A stretch of 49,486 nucleotides of DNA from Luteibacter jiangsuensis (GCF_030812295.1 NZ_JAUSSK010000002.1:1015001-1064486), one strand, 5' to 3'. Shown: positions 40,042 through 48,724, numbered from the stretch's first letter. Notes: generated by a model not told the origin, from the letters alone. Translations and numbers: made by a program.

Positions 40042-42114
40042 TCAGAGCGCGAGCTGGATGCGGTTTTCCTCGTCGCCTTCGCGCTGGGCAGGCACCGCGC
40101 AACAGATCAATACCTCGTCGGCGGCGACGCGCGCGGTGGGTTCCTCGATATAGGTGACGGCACCCTTGAGCAGCTTCGTCCGGCAGGTTCCGCAGGTGCC
40201 TTCGCGGCAGCTGAATTCGGGGTCCAGGCCACGCGCTTCCGCCAGTTCCAGCAGGCTGCCGGATGCCGGCGTCCAACGTGCTTCCTTCAGTGAATCCATG
40301 AAGGTGACGGGCACCGGCTCGGTCGACACCGGAGGACGAACCGGTGCCGCGATGCCCGCGTCCACCGCGCGCTTCAACGACGATGGTCCGAACGCCTCCG
40401 CGTGGATTCGCGTGTCGTCGATGCCGAACTTGCGCAAGCCGTCGTAGAGCGACTGCGTGAACGCCGCGGGCCCGCAAAGATAGACATCGTGGTCGTTGAA
40501 GGGCAGCACGCGTGTCAGCAGGGCCATGTCGATGCGTCCGGCCACGTCGTAGTCGGTGCCTTCTTCGGCACCGCGGGTGTCGCTCAGCACGCGGATCCAC
40601 TTCACCGCGCCTTGCGCGGCTTCGACGAGTGTCGCTATCTCCTTGTCGAACGGCCTGTCGGCCTTCGAGTGCGCCGCCTGGATGAGGAAGACCGGACGCA
40701 TCCGTTGCTTGCGCAAACCTTCGTAGACGATGTGACGCAGCATCGCGAGCAACGGCGTGATGCCGATGCCTCCCGCCAACAACACCGCCGGCCTCGCCTC
40801 GTGGGGATCGATGGTGAAGTCCCCATCGGGCGCGCGGGCCTCGATGATGTCGCCGATCTTCAGGGTGTCGTGGAGATGGCGCGATACCGCGCCGTCGCGT
40901 TTGACGCTGATGCGGTACACGCCGTCCGATGGCGCGACGGACAGCGTATAGGTACGTATGACGGGCTTGTCCGTGCCGCTGATGGTGACGCGCACCGGAA
41001 GGTGCTGCCCGGCGGCGTGCGAAAGAAGACCCGCGCCGTCATCCGGTTGCAGATGGAAGGAGCGGATCGACGGACTTTCCTCGACGATCCGCGTCACCTT
41101 GAAAGGGCGCCAGCGCGTCGCGAGCGAGGCCGCCTGCAAACGAGCCGCCGCCTGGTCCCAATCGCCGGTCATGAGTGAGCTGGGCGACCAGCCGTCCGTG
41201 CGGAACGACCAGCGCAGCGGCAAGGCACCGGTGCGGCGCACGATACGGCGCGGCCGGAAGGTCCACAGCCGTTCCGCGCCCTGGAACGCGGCGATCTCCT
41301 GCGAGTCGAGGATCACCTCGGCATCGCCGACCATCTGCAACAGGTCGCCTTTTTCGTAGTCGACGAAGACGAGCCCCGCCTTGCCGTTGAGCACGATGTT
41401 GCCGAGCGTCGAGAAGAAGAGGTTGCCATTGAAGTCGGGCACGGTGAGCGTGCCGTCCGCGTCGACGCGGACGAAGCCCGCCTTGCCACCCCGATGCGAC
41501 ACGTCGACCTGCCGCCGGTCCTCACGGTCGGCGTAGGTCGCGACGAAGAACGTGTCCGCTGCCTCGATCGTGTCGCGCGCCGCGTCATCCAGCTGCGTCG
41601 ACTCTTCCACGGCGCCCGTGTAAGGCAGGGCAGGGTCACGCACGTACCTTGCGTCGCGTAGCTGGATGTAACGGGGACAGTTTCCGAAGCTCTGGTCGAC
41701 GTCGACCCGAAACCCCGCCCCCGCCGTTGGCGCAGCGACGAAGCCGTTCATGCGGTTGCGGCGCCGCGTATGCATCTCGATACCCAGGAGGCCGATGGCC
41801 TCGCCCGCGCGCACACCTTCCGCCGCGGGGTCGCTCGGGTCGGGGCGGAGGTCGATATCCAGCGTCGTGGGATTCGGCGACGACATGAAACCCGGCATGC
41901 CTGCGAGGAGCGTGGCCCAGGGATCGCCGTGCGCGTCGACGCTGCCCAGCACGACGAAGGGCAACTGTTCATAGAACTCGCGGTGCTGCTCCGGCATGAA
42001 GTCGCGCACCACGCGCTGGCCGACGACCGCCATCCGTTCGGCGACGCCCACCTTCTCCTGGATGAAGGTCTCGCCCTCGTGCCATGTCGGCAGCTTTTTC
42101 AGTGACGCGGTCAT
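40042..42114 (-). CDS. Three-domain flavin/2Fe-2S oxidoreductase (PNPOx-like + ferredoxin reductase + ferredoxin)
   Basis: A 690-residue fusion. About residues 25-210 form a PNPOx-like split-barrel flavin domain (FVVLGSVDAHGDPWATLLAG). About 330-585 form a ferredoxin-NADP reductase module: FAD motif RTYTLSVAP, pyridine-nucleotide motif LLAGGIGITPLLAML, and YLCGPAAF. About 605-690 form a plant-type 2Fe-2S ferredoxin with C-x4-C-x2-C in CREGTCGTC and a fourth Cys in ICCAVP. Electrons would run from NAD(P)H through FAD to the iron-sulfur cluster or the second flavin. The substrate is unknown. Neighbours (GST and LysR) suggest detoxification of electrophiles or xenobiotics. AGGACA precedes the ATG at 42114. 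Confidence 0.88.
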   Translation of the reverse strand: MTASLKKLPTWHEGETFIQEKVGVAERMAVVGQRVVRDFMPEQHREFYEQLPFVVLGSVDAHGDPWATLLAGMPGFMSSPNPTTLDIDLRPDPSDPAAEGVRAGEAIGLLGIEMHTRRRNRMNGFVAAPTAGAGFRVDVDQSFGNCPRYIQLRDARYVRDPALPYTGAVEESTQLDDAARDTIEAADTFFVATYADREDRRQVDVSHRGGKAGFVRVDADGTLTVPDFNGNLFFSTLGNIVLNGKAGLVFVDYEKGDLLQMVGDAEVILDSQEIAAFQGAERLWTFRPRRIVRRTGALPLRWSFRTDGWSPSSLMTGDWDQAAARLQAASLATRWRPFKVTRIVEESPSIRSFHLQPDDGAGLLSHAAGQHLPVRVTISGTDKPVIRTYTLSVAPSDGVYRISVKRDGAVSRHLHDTLKIGDIIEARAPDGDFTIDPHEARPAVLLAGGIGITPLLAMLRHIVYEGLRKQRMRPVFLIQAAHSKADRPFDKEIATLVEAAQGAVKWIRVLSDTRGAEEGTDYDVAGRIDMALLTRVLPFNDHDVYLCGPAAFTQSLYDGLRKFGIDDTRIHAEAFGPSSLKRAVDAGIAAPVRPPVSTEPVPVTFMDSLKEARWTPASGSLLELAEARGLDPEFSCREGTCGTCRTKLLKGAVTYIEEPTARVAADEVLICCAVPAQREGDEENRIQLAL

Positions 42115-42146
42115 GGCGATGTCCTGTGCGGGGCGAGAAGGCAAGG

Positions 42147-42758
42147 TCAGGCGGCGAGGCCGACCGGGGTCCGGGCGAAGGGAACGAAGCCGGGAAGATC
42201 CTCGATCCGGCGCAGGAACGCGTTGACGGCGGGGTAGTCCGAGAGATCGACGTTGCCTTCCGGCGCCCGCGCGACGTAGCTGTAGATGGCGACATCGGCG
42301 ATCGTCGGGTGCTCGCTGGCCAGCCACTCCTGCACCGACAGCCGGGCTTCCAGCCGTTTCAGGAGGACATGGGCGCGGGCGATCACTTCATCGGCGTCGT
42401 ACTTCGCCCCGAACACCGTGATGAGTCGCGCGGCGGCGGGACCGTAGGCCACGTCGCCGGCCGCCACGGACAGCCAGCGCTGCACGGCGGCGGCACCCGC
42501 CGGGTCGTCCGGCAGCCAGTCGGTGCGGCCGGCTTTCTTGGCCAGGTACACCAGGATCGCGTTCGAATCCGCGACCACGACGCCATCGTCGTCCAGCAGC
42601 GGCACCTGGCCGAAGGGATTGAGCTTCAGGAATTCCGGGGCCTTGTGCGCGCCGGCCATGAGGTCGACCTCGACCAGTTCATGGGGCAGGCCCAGCAGCG
42701 AGACGAACAGCCGGGCGCGGTGCGAGTGGCCCGACAGCGGATGGTGATAGAGCTTCAT
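42147..42758 (-). CDS. Glutathione S-transferase family protein
   Basis: A 203-residue GST. The N-terminal thioredoxin-like domain (about 1-78) opens [20 protein letters not shown] and contains [13 protein letters not shown] with the cis-Pro, then [11 protein letters not shown], which binds the glutamyl group. The helical C-terminal domain follows, with [14 protein letters not shown] as its N-capping box. S9 is the probable thiol-activating residue. It starts the minus-strand GST-flavoprotein-LysR run (gap 32 bp) and has the same AGGACA ribosome site as the flavoprotein gene. Confidence 0.93.
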   Translation of the reverse strand: MKLYHHPLSGHSHRARLFVSLLGLPHELVEVDLMAGAHKAPEFLKLNPFGQVPLLDDDGVVVADSNAILVYLAKKAGRTDWLPDDPAGAAAVQRWLSVAAGDVAYGPAAARLITVFGAKYDADEVIARAHVLLKRLEARLSVQEWLASEHPTIADVAIYSYVARAPEGNVDLSDYPAVNAFLRRIEDLPGFVPFARTPVGLAA

Positions 42759-42795
42759 GTCGATGTCCTGAGAGAGTCCGGCCGGGCCGATTCCC

Positions 42796-42820
42796 GTACC
42801 GCGCCGCCAGATTGCGGTAC
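42796..42820. promoter_or_regulatory. Inverted repeat upstream of the GST operon, possible LysR site
   Basis: GTACCGC and GCGGTAC, perfect 7-bp arms, are separated by 11 bp, 38-62 bp upstream of the GST start codon. The spacing resembles the T-N11-A form of LysR binding sites. The operon's own LysR gene is the obvious candidate binder; this is inference. The rest of the 267-bp divergent gap to the response-regulator gene shows TCACCT/AGGTGA arms far apart and nothing else clear. Confidence 0.6.
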
Positions 42821-43025
42821 TTAATGCGTAGTGAGAATCACCTGATCTGACACTTCATCATTGCACTAGGTGAAATAATGGCCGCCACGCACGGCCGGGC
42901 TGGCGCTGCGGCTCGCCACCGGCGCAAGAAGGGGCAAAACGCGGGCAATCGCGCCCGCACCCTTGCGGAGAGGGCGCCCCCATAGCACCCTGCGCACGCC
43001 GATCCACACATCCACGGAATGCCCC

Positions 43026-43715
43026 ATGGCCCGCAGCATCGCCATCGTCGAAGACGAACCGCTCATCCGCGCCAACTACGTGGAGGCGCTGAACCGGTTC
43101 GGCTACGAAACGCGTGGCTACGGCTCGCGCGCGGAGGCCTCGATGGCCTTCGCCATGCGCCTGCCGGAACTGGTCATCATCGACATCGGCCTGGGCGACG
43201 AGCCCGAAGGCGGCTTCGATCTCTGCCGCGAACTGCGCGCGAAGTCGGCCACGCTGCCGATCATCTTCCTGACCGCGCGCGATTCGGATTTCGACGTGAT
43301 CTCGGGACTGCGCCTTGGCGCGGACGACTACCTGTCCAAGGACACCAGCCTGCACCAGCTGGCCGCGCGTATCGCGGCGCTGTTCCGTCGCATCGAATCG
43401 TTGAAGGCGCCCGCCGCGAGCGAGACGGTGATCGAGCACGGGCCGCTGAAACTGGAATCGGAGCGCATGCGCGTGCTGTGGAACGGCATCGAGATTCCGC
43501 TCACGGTCACGGAATTCTGGATGGTGCATACGCTGGTGCGTTTCCCCGGCCACGTGAAGAACCGCGACCAGTTGATGCGCGAGGCGGAACTGGTGGTCGA
43601 CGACGCGACGATCACCTCGCACATCAAGCGCATCCGCAAGAAGTTCGTGGCGCTGGCGCCGGATTTCGATGCCATCGAGACGGTGCACGGCGTGGGGTAT
43701 CGCTGGACGCCGTGA
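43026..43715 (+). CDS. OmpR-family response regulator (PdsR-like)
   Basis: A 229-residue two-component regulator. The receiver domain (about 1-120) has the acidic pocket EDE near residue 9, the phospho-acceptor D53 in IIDIGLGD and the conserved Lys in YLSKD. The C-terminal winged helix (about 135-228) ends GVGYRWTP, as in OmpR/PhoB proteins. The sensor kinase gene follows after a 298-bp REP-rich gap. From memory, the pair resembles the proteobacterial dedicated sortase regulators PdsR/PdsS, but no sortase gene is in this window. Confidence 0.93.
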   Translation: MARSIAIVEDEPLIRANYVEALNRFGYETRGYGSRAEASMAFAMRLPELVIIDIGLGDEPEGGFDLCRELRAKSATLPIIFLTARDSDFDVISGLRLGADDYLSKDTSLHQLAARIAALFRRIESLKAPAASETVIEHGPLKLESERMRVLWNGIEIPLTVTEFWMVHTLVRFPGHVKNRDQLMREAELVVDDATITSHIKRIRKKFVALAPDFDAIETVHGVGYRWTP

Positions 43716-43723
43716 TACACCGC

Positions 43724-44004
43724 ATCGCCGACAGGGTCGGCTCCCACCAAGCCATCCTGGCCGGCTCCCGTCAGGCCGCTTCCATCCCAACCGGTTCCAT
43801 GAGTGGGGGTGGCCTTTGTGGGAGTGAACTGTCTGGAAGTGGTCCGTCGGGGAGTGGTCCTCGTGGGAGCCGGCTATGCCGGCGATCCCGTGGCAGCGGG
43901 CAAACTCGCTGCGAGCACCCCATCGCCGCTGAAGCGGCTCCCACACACACCATCGAATCAGCTGACTCGCCACCCATCTGGCGGGAGCCGACCCTGTCGG
44001 CGAT
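43724..44004. repeat. REP cluster between response regulator and kinase
   Basis: A reverse arm (43724-43747), a pair of forward GCCGGC type (43863-43886) and reverse GCCGCT type (43922-43944), and a forward GCCGAC arm (43981-44004) that ends 9 nt before the kinase ATG. Between them, at 43750-43860, are imperfect runs of GGCTCC and GTGGGAGTG-like fragments that may be decayed arms. The cluster fills nearly the whole 298-bp gap. Confidence 0.9.
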
Positions 44005-44013
44005 GCTCTCGCC

Positions 44014-46011
44014 ATGACCCTCCGCCAGAAACTCCTTCTCGTCGCCCTCTGCACCCTGGCCTTGCCCATCGCCGGGTGGCTCTACGTGCGCCAGATGGAA
44101 ACGCTCCTGCGCGAAGGCCAGGCGCAGGCCCTGGTCGCCTCCGCCCGCGCCATGGCACGCAGCCTCGTGGTGGTCGACGCCCCGCTGCCACCCGCCGGCG
44201 CCGCCTGGTACCTCCAGCACACCCCGGTGCCGATCACCGTCGATGGCTACGCCGACGACTGGGCATCGCTCAGCCCCTGGGCGCAGACCTTCGGCAAGAA
44301 CGCGCGCGTGATGCTCGCCGAGGACGACCACTGGCTGTACTTCTACGTCGACGTGCGCGCCACGCACCGTCGACGCGCCGATGCCGGCGATCGCCTCGTC
44401 CTCAGCGCTGATCACCTCATCGTGTCGATCGCCAGCGGCGAGGACGTGCAGCGTTACCTCATGGCCAGCGCCGCGCCCGGTCCCACCACCGCCATCGCAC
44501 TGGACGCGGAAGCAGGCGTGCTGCCCGATCGCATCAATGCGCAGTGGCAGGAAGACGGCAGCGGTTTCCGCGTGGAGTTCCGCCTGCCGCGTGGCCTGCG
44601 CCTCGACCGTTTCGGCCTGGGCGTGCACGTCGCCGCCGACGGCGATAACGAACCGCTCACCGCCGAGAGCCGGCCGTTGCTGGACTTCTCTCCGTCGCTC
44701 TCGCAGGAAGTGGCGAGGCTGGCGCCCGACGGCGTGCGCGTGCGCGTGCTCTCGGCCGACGCGTGGCTGGTGGCGCAAAGCGGCAAGCTCGAATTGCCCG
44801 ATCTCCCCGCGACGGAACGACCGGGTTGGTTCGCCTCCCTGGTGTACCGATCGCTGCTGGCGACCCGTCTCGACGACGAAAGCGCATGGGCCGAAGACGC
44901 CCCGCGCATCGACCTGCCCGAGGTGCGCGAAGCGCTGCAAGGCAAGCCGGCCACGGCGTGGCGCGCGGGCGAGGCGCGTGGCAGCGTGGTGCTCGCCGCG
45001 GCCATGCCGATCCAGATGCGTGGCGCGCTGCATGGCGTGGTGTTGCTCGAACAGCCCAGCCGCGCGGTGCCGCTGCTCGCCAATCGCGCCTTGTTCGGCC
45101 TGTTGCTCACCAGCTTCGCCGTGCTGCTCATCGCCGGTGGCGTGCTGTTGCTGTTCGCCACGCGGCTCACCTTCCGCCTGCGCCGCCTGCGCAACGCGGC
45201 GGAACGCGCGCAGGACAACGATGGCCACCTGGACGGCCCGTTCCCGTTGACCGACGCCACCGACGAACTGGGCGATCTCGCGCGCAGCTTCGAGCGCCTG
45301 TTCGAGGTGGTCGGCGGATACACCGATTACCTGCGCACGCTGGCCTCGAAGCTCTCGCACGAACTCAACACGCCGCTGGCGATCGTGAAATCCTCGCTGG
45401 ACAACCTCGACCACGCCGGCCTGCCGGCCGAGGCGGAACCTTACCTGGCCCGCGCGCGCGACGGCGTGGCACGGCTGGGTGCGCTGGTCCGCGCGATGAG
45501 CGAAGCCAGCCGCATGGAGCGCGCCATCGCCTCGGCGGAGGCCGAAGACGTGGACCTGGCCGACATCGTGCGCGGGTGCGCCGAGGGGTATCGCGGACTG
45601 GCCGGCGACCGTCGCCTGGAAGTCGAGTTGCCGTCCGCGCCGGTCTTCATGCATGTGTCGCCGGAGTTGATCGCGCAGGCGCTCGACAAGCTCTTCGACA
45701 ACGCACTGTCGTTCACGCCGCCCGGCGGCTGGCTGCGCATCGCCCTGCGGCCCACGGCCGAGGGCGCGGACATCGAACTGTCGAACCAGGGCCCGCCGCT
45801 GCCCGCGGCGATGCAGGGGCGCCTGTTCGATTCGCTGGTGAGCCTGCGCGACAAGGCGACGCCCGGCGACGCGCCGCACCTGGGCCTCGGCCTGTACGTG
45901 GTGCGCCTGGTCGCCGAGCGCCACCAGGGCAGCGCCAGCGCCCGGAACCTCGAAGACGGCGTCGCCTTCACCCTGCACCTCAAGGGCCTCCCCCGCCAAC
46001 GCCTCGCCTGA
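44014..46011 (+). CDS. Sensor histidine kinase with periplasmic CBM9-like domain (PdsS-like)
   Basis: A 665-residue membrane kinase. A membrane segment at about 5-25 and a second at about 365-388 enclose a large periplasmic region. There, ITVDGYADDWASLSPWAQ (about 75-92) and DDHWLYFYVDV (about 107-117) match the start of CBM9-like carbohydrate-binding folds. HAMP-like residues follow (about 389-440), then the H box with H449 in KLSHELNTPLAIVKSS, the N box DKLFDNALSFTPPGG and the G box GLGLYVVRL. It is the likely partner of the regulator upstream. The layout resembles the PdsS kinases of dedicated sortase systems. A REP hairpin abuts the start codon, and no clear ribosome site is seen. Confidence 0.9.
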   Translation: MTLRQKLLLVALCTLALPIAGWLYVRQMETLLREGQAQALVASARAMARSLVVVDAPLPPAGAAWYLQHTPVPITVDGYADDWASLSPWAQTFGKNARVMLAEDDHWLYFYVDVRATHRRRADAGDRLVLSADHLIVSIASGEDVQRYLMASAAPGPTTAIALDAEAGVLPDRINAQWQEDGSGFRVEFRLPRGLRLDRFGLGVHVAADGDNEPLTAESRPLLDFSPSLSQEVARLAPDGVRVRVLSADAWLVAQSGKLELPDLPATERPGWFASLVYRSLLATRLDDESAWAEDAPRIDLPEVREALQGKPATAWRAGEARGSVVLAAAMPIQMRGALHGVVLLEQPSRAVPLLANRALFGLLLTSFAVLLIAGGVLLLFATRLTFRLRRLRNAAERAQDNDGHLDGPFPLTDATDELGDLARSFERLFEVVGGYTDYLRTLASKLSHELNTPLAIVKSSLDNLDHAGLPAEAEPYLARARDGVARLGALVRAMSEASRMERAIASAEAEDVDLADIVRGCAEGYRGLAGDRRLEVELPSAPVFMHVSPELIAQALDKLFDNALSFTPPGGWLRIALRPTAEGADIELSNQGPPLPAAMQGRLFDSLVSLRDKATPGDAPHLGLGLYVVRLVAERHQGSASARNLEDGVAFTLHLKGLPRQRLA

Positions 46012-46056
46012 GCGGTGGGAGTCCTCCGTTGCCCCACTCGGGTGGCAATCGCCCTG

Positions 46057-46216
46057 GTGGGAGCCGACCTTGTAGGAGCCTTGTGGGAGCCGACTTTGTC
46101 GGCGATCCCGCGGCAGCGGGCCAGGTGAGGCAAGCACCCATCGCCGCTGAAGCGGCTCCCACAACAGCGGGCCAGGTTGCGGCGAGCACCCATCGCCGAC
46201 AGGGTCGGTTCCCACC
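46057..46216. repeat. REP cluster upstream of trpE
   Basis: Two forward arms (46057, truncated after TTGTAGGAGCC, and 46085) and two reverse arms (GCCGCT type ending about 46162, and GCCGAC type ending 46216). The second reverse arm has GGTTCCCACC, one base changed. The lead-in GCGGGCCAGGTTGCGGCGAGCACC recurs in variant form before both reverse arms. Confidence 0.9.
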
Positions 46217-46263
46217 TTAAGCGGCTACAATCGGCGATCACTCCAACGCGCCCCCATCGCCCG

Positions 46264-47739
46264 ATGATCTCCCGCGAACAGTTCGACGCCTACGCCGCCC
46301 AGGGCCATACCCGGATTCCGCTGGTGCGCGAGGTCTTCTCCGATCTCGACACGCCGCTGTCGGTGTACCTCAAGCTGGCCGATGGCCCGTACACCTTCCT
46401 GTTCGAATCCGTGGAGGGCGGTGCCACCTGGGGGCGTCATTCGATCATCGGCCTGCCGGCGCGTCGCGTGTATCGCCTGCGCGGGCACGAACTGGAAGTC
46501 GAGGACAACGGCGAGGTGGTCGAGCGCCGTCACCTCGACGATCCGCTTGCCGAGATCGAGATCCTGCGTAAGCAATACGACGTGCCCAAGCTGCCCGGCC
46601 TGCCGGACTTCACCGGCGGCCTGGTGGGTTACTTCGGTTTCGAGACCATCGGCTACATCGAGAAGCGCCTGGCCCAATGGGACAAGAAGGACGAGCTGGG
46701 CACGCCCGACGTGTTGCTGATGCTGGCGGATGAAGTGGCCGTCTTCGACAACCTCAAGGGCCGCCTGTACCTCATCGTCCATGCCGACCCGGCGAAGCCG
46801 CAAGCCTATGCCGAAGCGTCGCGCCGCCTCGACGCGCTGGCTTTCCGCCTGCGCCAGAGTGGCGTGTCGTATCCGCAGATGCTGCAGCCGGAAGCGCTCG
46901 ACGAATCCGACTTCCAATCCTCCTTCACGCGCGAGGAATACGAAGAAACGGTGCGCAAGGCGCAGGAATACATCCGCGCCGGCGACATTTTCCAGGTGGT
47001 GCCCTCGCAGCGCCTGAGCATCGGCTTCAACGCGCGCCCCGTGGACGTCTATCGCGCGTTGCGCGCGATGAACCCGTCGCCGTACATGTACTTCATCGAC
47101 ATCGGCTCGACGCAGATCGTCGGTTCGTCACCGGAGATCCTCGTGCGCCTGAAGAACGGCCGCGTGGTGCTGCGCCCGATCGCCGGCACGCGCCGCCGTG
47201 GCAAGGACGAGGCGGAAGACGTCGCGCTCGAGACCGAGTTGCTCGCCGACGCGAAAGAGCGTGCCGAGCACCTCATGCTGATCGACCTCGGCCGCAACGA
47301 CGTGGGCCGCGTGAGCAAGACCGGCACGGTGGAGCTCACCGATTCGTTCGTCGTCGAGCGCTACTCGCATGTGATGCACATCGTCTCCCAGGTGGAAGGC
47401 GATATCCGTGACGATCTCTCGTACATGGATGTCCTCAAGGCGGCGTTCCCGGCGGGTACGGTCAGCGGTGCGCCGAAGATCCGCGCGCTGGAAATCATCC
47501 AGGAACTCGAACCGTTCAAGCGCAACATCTACGCGGGCGCCATCGGCTACCTCGGCTGGTGGGGCGACGCGGACACCGCGATCGCGATCCGCACCGCGGT
47601 GATCCAGGACGGCCGCCTGCACGTGCAGGCCGGCGGCGGTGTCGTCTACGACTCCGACCCGGCCGCCGAGTGGGAAGAAACCATGAACAAGGGCCGCGCG
47701 CTCTTCCGCGCCGTCGCCCAGGCAGCCAAGGGCCTCTGA
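46264..47739 (+). CDS. trpE: Anthranilate synthase component I
   Basis: A 491-residue enzyme that converts chorismate to anthranilate with ammonia supplied by TrpG. The N-terminal tryptophan-sensing motif is FLFESVEGG (about 41-49). The C-terminal chorismate-binding domain has PSPYMYFIDIGSTQIVGSSP, LRPIAGTRRRGKDEAED and PAGTVSGAPKIRALEII. The ATG at 46264 gives the normal family start. TACAAT at 46224 may be its -10 element, so the promoter overlaps the end of the REP cluster. trpG does not follow within the window; the next gene encodes a chorismate-lyase-like protein. Confidence 0.98.
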   Translation: MISREQFDAYAAQGHTRIPLVREVFSDLDTPLSVYLKLADGPYTFLFESVEGGATWGRHSIIGLPARRVYRLRGHELEVEDNGEVVERRHLDDPLAEIEILRKQYDVPKLPGLPDFTGGLVGYFGFETIGYIEKRLAQWDKKDELGTPDVLLMLADEVAVFDNLKGRLYLIVHADPAKPQAYAEASRRLDALAFRLRQSGVSYPQMLQPEALDESDFQSSFTREEYEETVRKAQEYIRAGDIFQVVPSQRLSIGFNARPVDVYRALRAMNPSPYMYFIDIGSTQIVGSSPEILVRLKNGRVVLRPIAGTRRRGKDEAEDVALETELLADAKERAEHLMLIDLGRNDVGRVSKTGTVELTDSFVVERYSHVMHIVSQVEGDIRDDLSYMDVLKAAFPAGTVSGAPKIRALEIIQELEPFKRNIYAGAIGYLGWWGDADTAIAIRTAVIQDGRLHVQAGGGVVYDSDPAAEWEETMNKGRALFRAVAQAAKGL

Positions 47740-47764
47740 CCCGCACACGTCACGAAACCAGCAT

Positions 47765-47787
47765 GTGGGAGCCGCTTCAGCGGCGAT
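47765..47787 (+). repeat. Single REP arm, GCCGCT type
   Basis: GTGGGAGCCGCTTCAGCGGC followed by GAT; a lone forward arm in the 74-bp gap between trpE and the next gene, ending 26 nt before its ATG. Confidence 0.85.
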
Positions 47788-47813
47788 ACCTTCCCCCCAA
47801 GGTTCCTGTTTCC

Positions 47814-48473
47814 ATGAACACCCGAACGATCATCGCCGCCACGTCCCTCGCCGTCATGGCGGCCACCGCGCAGGCGCGCGAGCCGTGGACGGACGACATC
47901 ACCTCGCGCACGCAGGCGCTGGCGCTCCTGCAGTCGCTCAATGCCGACCTGCTCAGCCACCCCAGCGCCACACTGACGCTGGAGCGCTGGTGCGGCGCGC
48001 ATGCGCTGGCGCCGGAGGTGAAGATCCTCGCCCGCCGTGTGAAGGGGCAGGACAAGCCGTTGCCCGACGACGAGCGGGCGGCGCTGGGCATCGGTCCGAA
48101 CGAGCCGGTGCGCTATCGCCGCGTGCAGCTGGCCTGCGGTGAGCACGTGCTGTCCGAGGCGGACAACTGGTACGTGCCCGCGCGGCTCACCCCGGAAATG
48201 AACCAGATCCTCGACACCACCGACCAGCCGTTCGGGAAGGTGGTCCAGGCGTTGCATTTCCGCCGGCAGACGATCAGCGCCGACCTGCTGTGGTCGCCGC
48301 TGCCCGCGGGCTGGGAGATGGACGCGCCGCTACCGCCAGCGCACAAGGCGGCGCTGGCCATTCCGCACGAGGTGCTGCGGCACCGGGCGGTGCTGTATAC
48401 GGAGGCGAACCAGCCTTTCAGCCTCGTGGTGGAGACCTATACGTCCGACGTCCTCGCCTTCGGGCGGCGCTGA
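47814..48473 (+). CDS. Secreted chorismate-lyase-like protein
   Basis: A 219-residue protein with a signal peptide (about 1-21, ending ATAQA). The body resembles the UbiC/UTRA fold of chorismate lyases: EADNWYVPARLTPEMNQIL (about 119-137) and HRAVLYTEANQPFSLVVET with the conserved Arg and Glu (about 190-210). True UbiC is cytoplasmic and about 165 residues; here the signal peptide suggests the periplasm, where chorismate is not expected. It may be a binding protein or have a different substrate. It follows trpE directly. Function is not established. Confidence 0.7.
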   Translation: MNTRTIIAATSLAVMAATAQAREPWTDDITSRTQALALLQSLNADLLSHPSATLTLERWCGAHALAPEVKILARRVKGQDKPLPDDERAALGIGPNEPVRYRRVQLACGEHVLSEADNWYVPARLTPEMNQILDTTDQPFGKVVQALHFRRQTISADLLWSPLPAGWEMDAPLPPAHKAALAIPHEVLRHRAVLYTEANQPFSLVVETYTSDVLAFGRR

Positions 48474-48530
48474 TCGCCGACAAGTCGGCTCCCACACAAG
48501 TGAGCTATCGCCGACAGGGTCGGCTCCCAC
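48473..48530. repeat. Two reverse REP arms after the chorismate-lyase-like gene
   Basis: Reverse arms at 48473-48495 and 48507-48530 point the same way. The first begins at the last base of the stop codon of the preceding gene (TGATCGCC). Together with 48551-48716 and 48725-48748 they fill most of a 389-bp gap; the remainder (48749-48862) shows no gene or clear signal except the start region of the next gene. Confidence 0.88.
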
Positions 48531-48550
48531 CAGGCATCCCTTCCCCCACG

Positions 48551-48716
48551 TCTCCCTTCCCTCAAGTTTCCCTTCCCTCAAGTTTCCCTTCCCTCAAGTT
48601 TCCCTTCCCTCAAGTTTCCCTTCCCTCAAGTTTCCCTTCCCTCAAGTTTCCCTTCCTTCAAGTTTCCCTTCCCTCGAGCTTCCCTTCCCTCAAGTTTCCC
48701 CTCCCTCAAGTTTCCC
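48551..48716 (+). repeat. 16-bp pyrimidine-rich tandem repeat, ten copies
   Basis: The unit TTTCCCTTCCCTCAAG repeats from 48551 at exact 16-bp steps for ten full copies plus a partial one. Units 1, 7, 8, 9 and 10 each carry one change. The top strand is pyrimidine-rich in every unit. The unit length is not a multiple of three, so a protein repeat is unlikely. It is flanked by REP arms on both sides. Confidence 0.95.
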
Positions 48717-48724
48717 TCTGCCTG

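Noticed and set aside
48541-48720. Possible CRISPR array or repeat protein (frame with SLKFPFPQVSLP-type repeats)
   Set aside because: Units are 16 bp and directly adjacent with no spacers, so not CRISPR. The unit is not a multiple of three, so a protein repeat only appears because three units make 48 bp.
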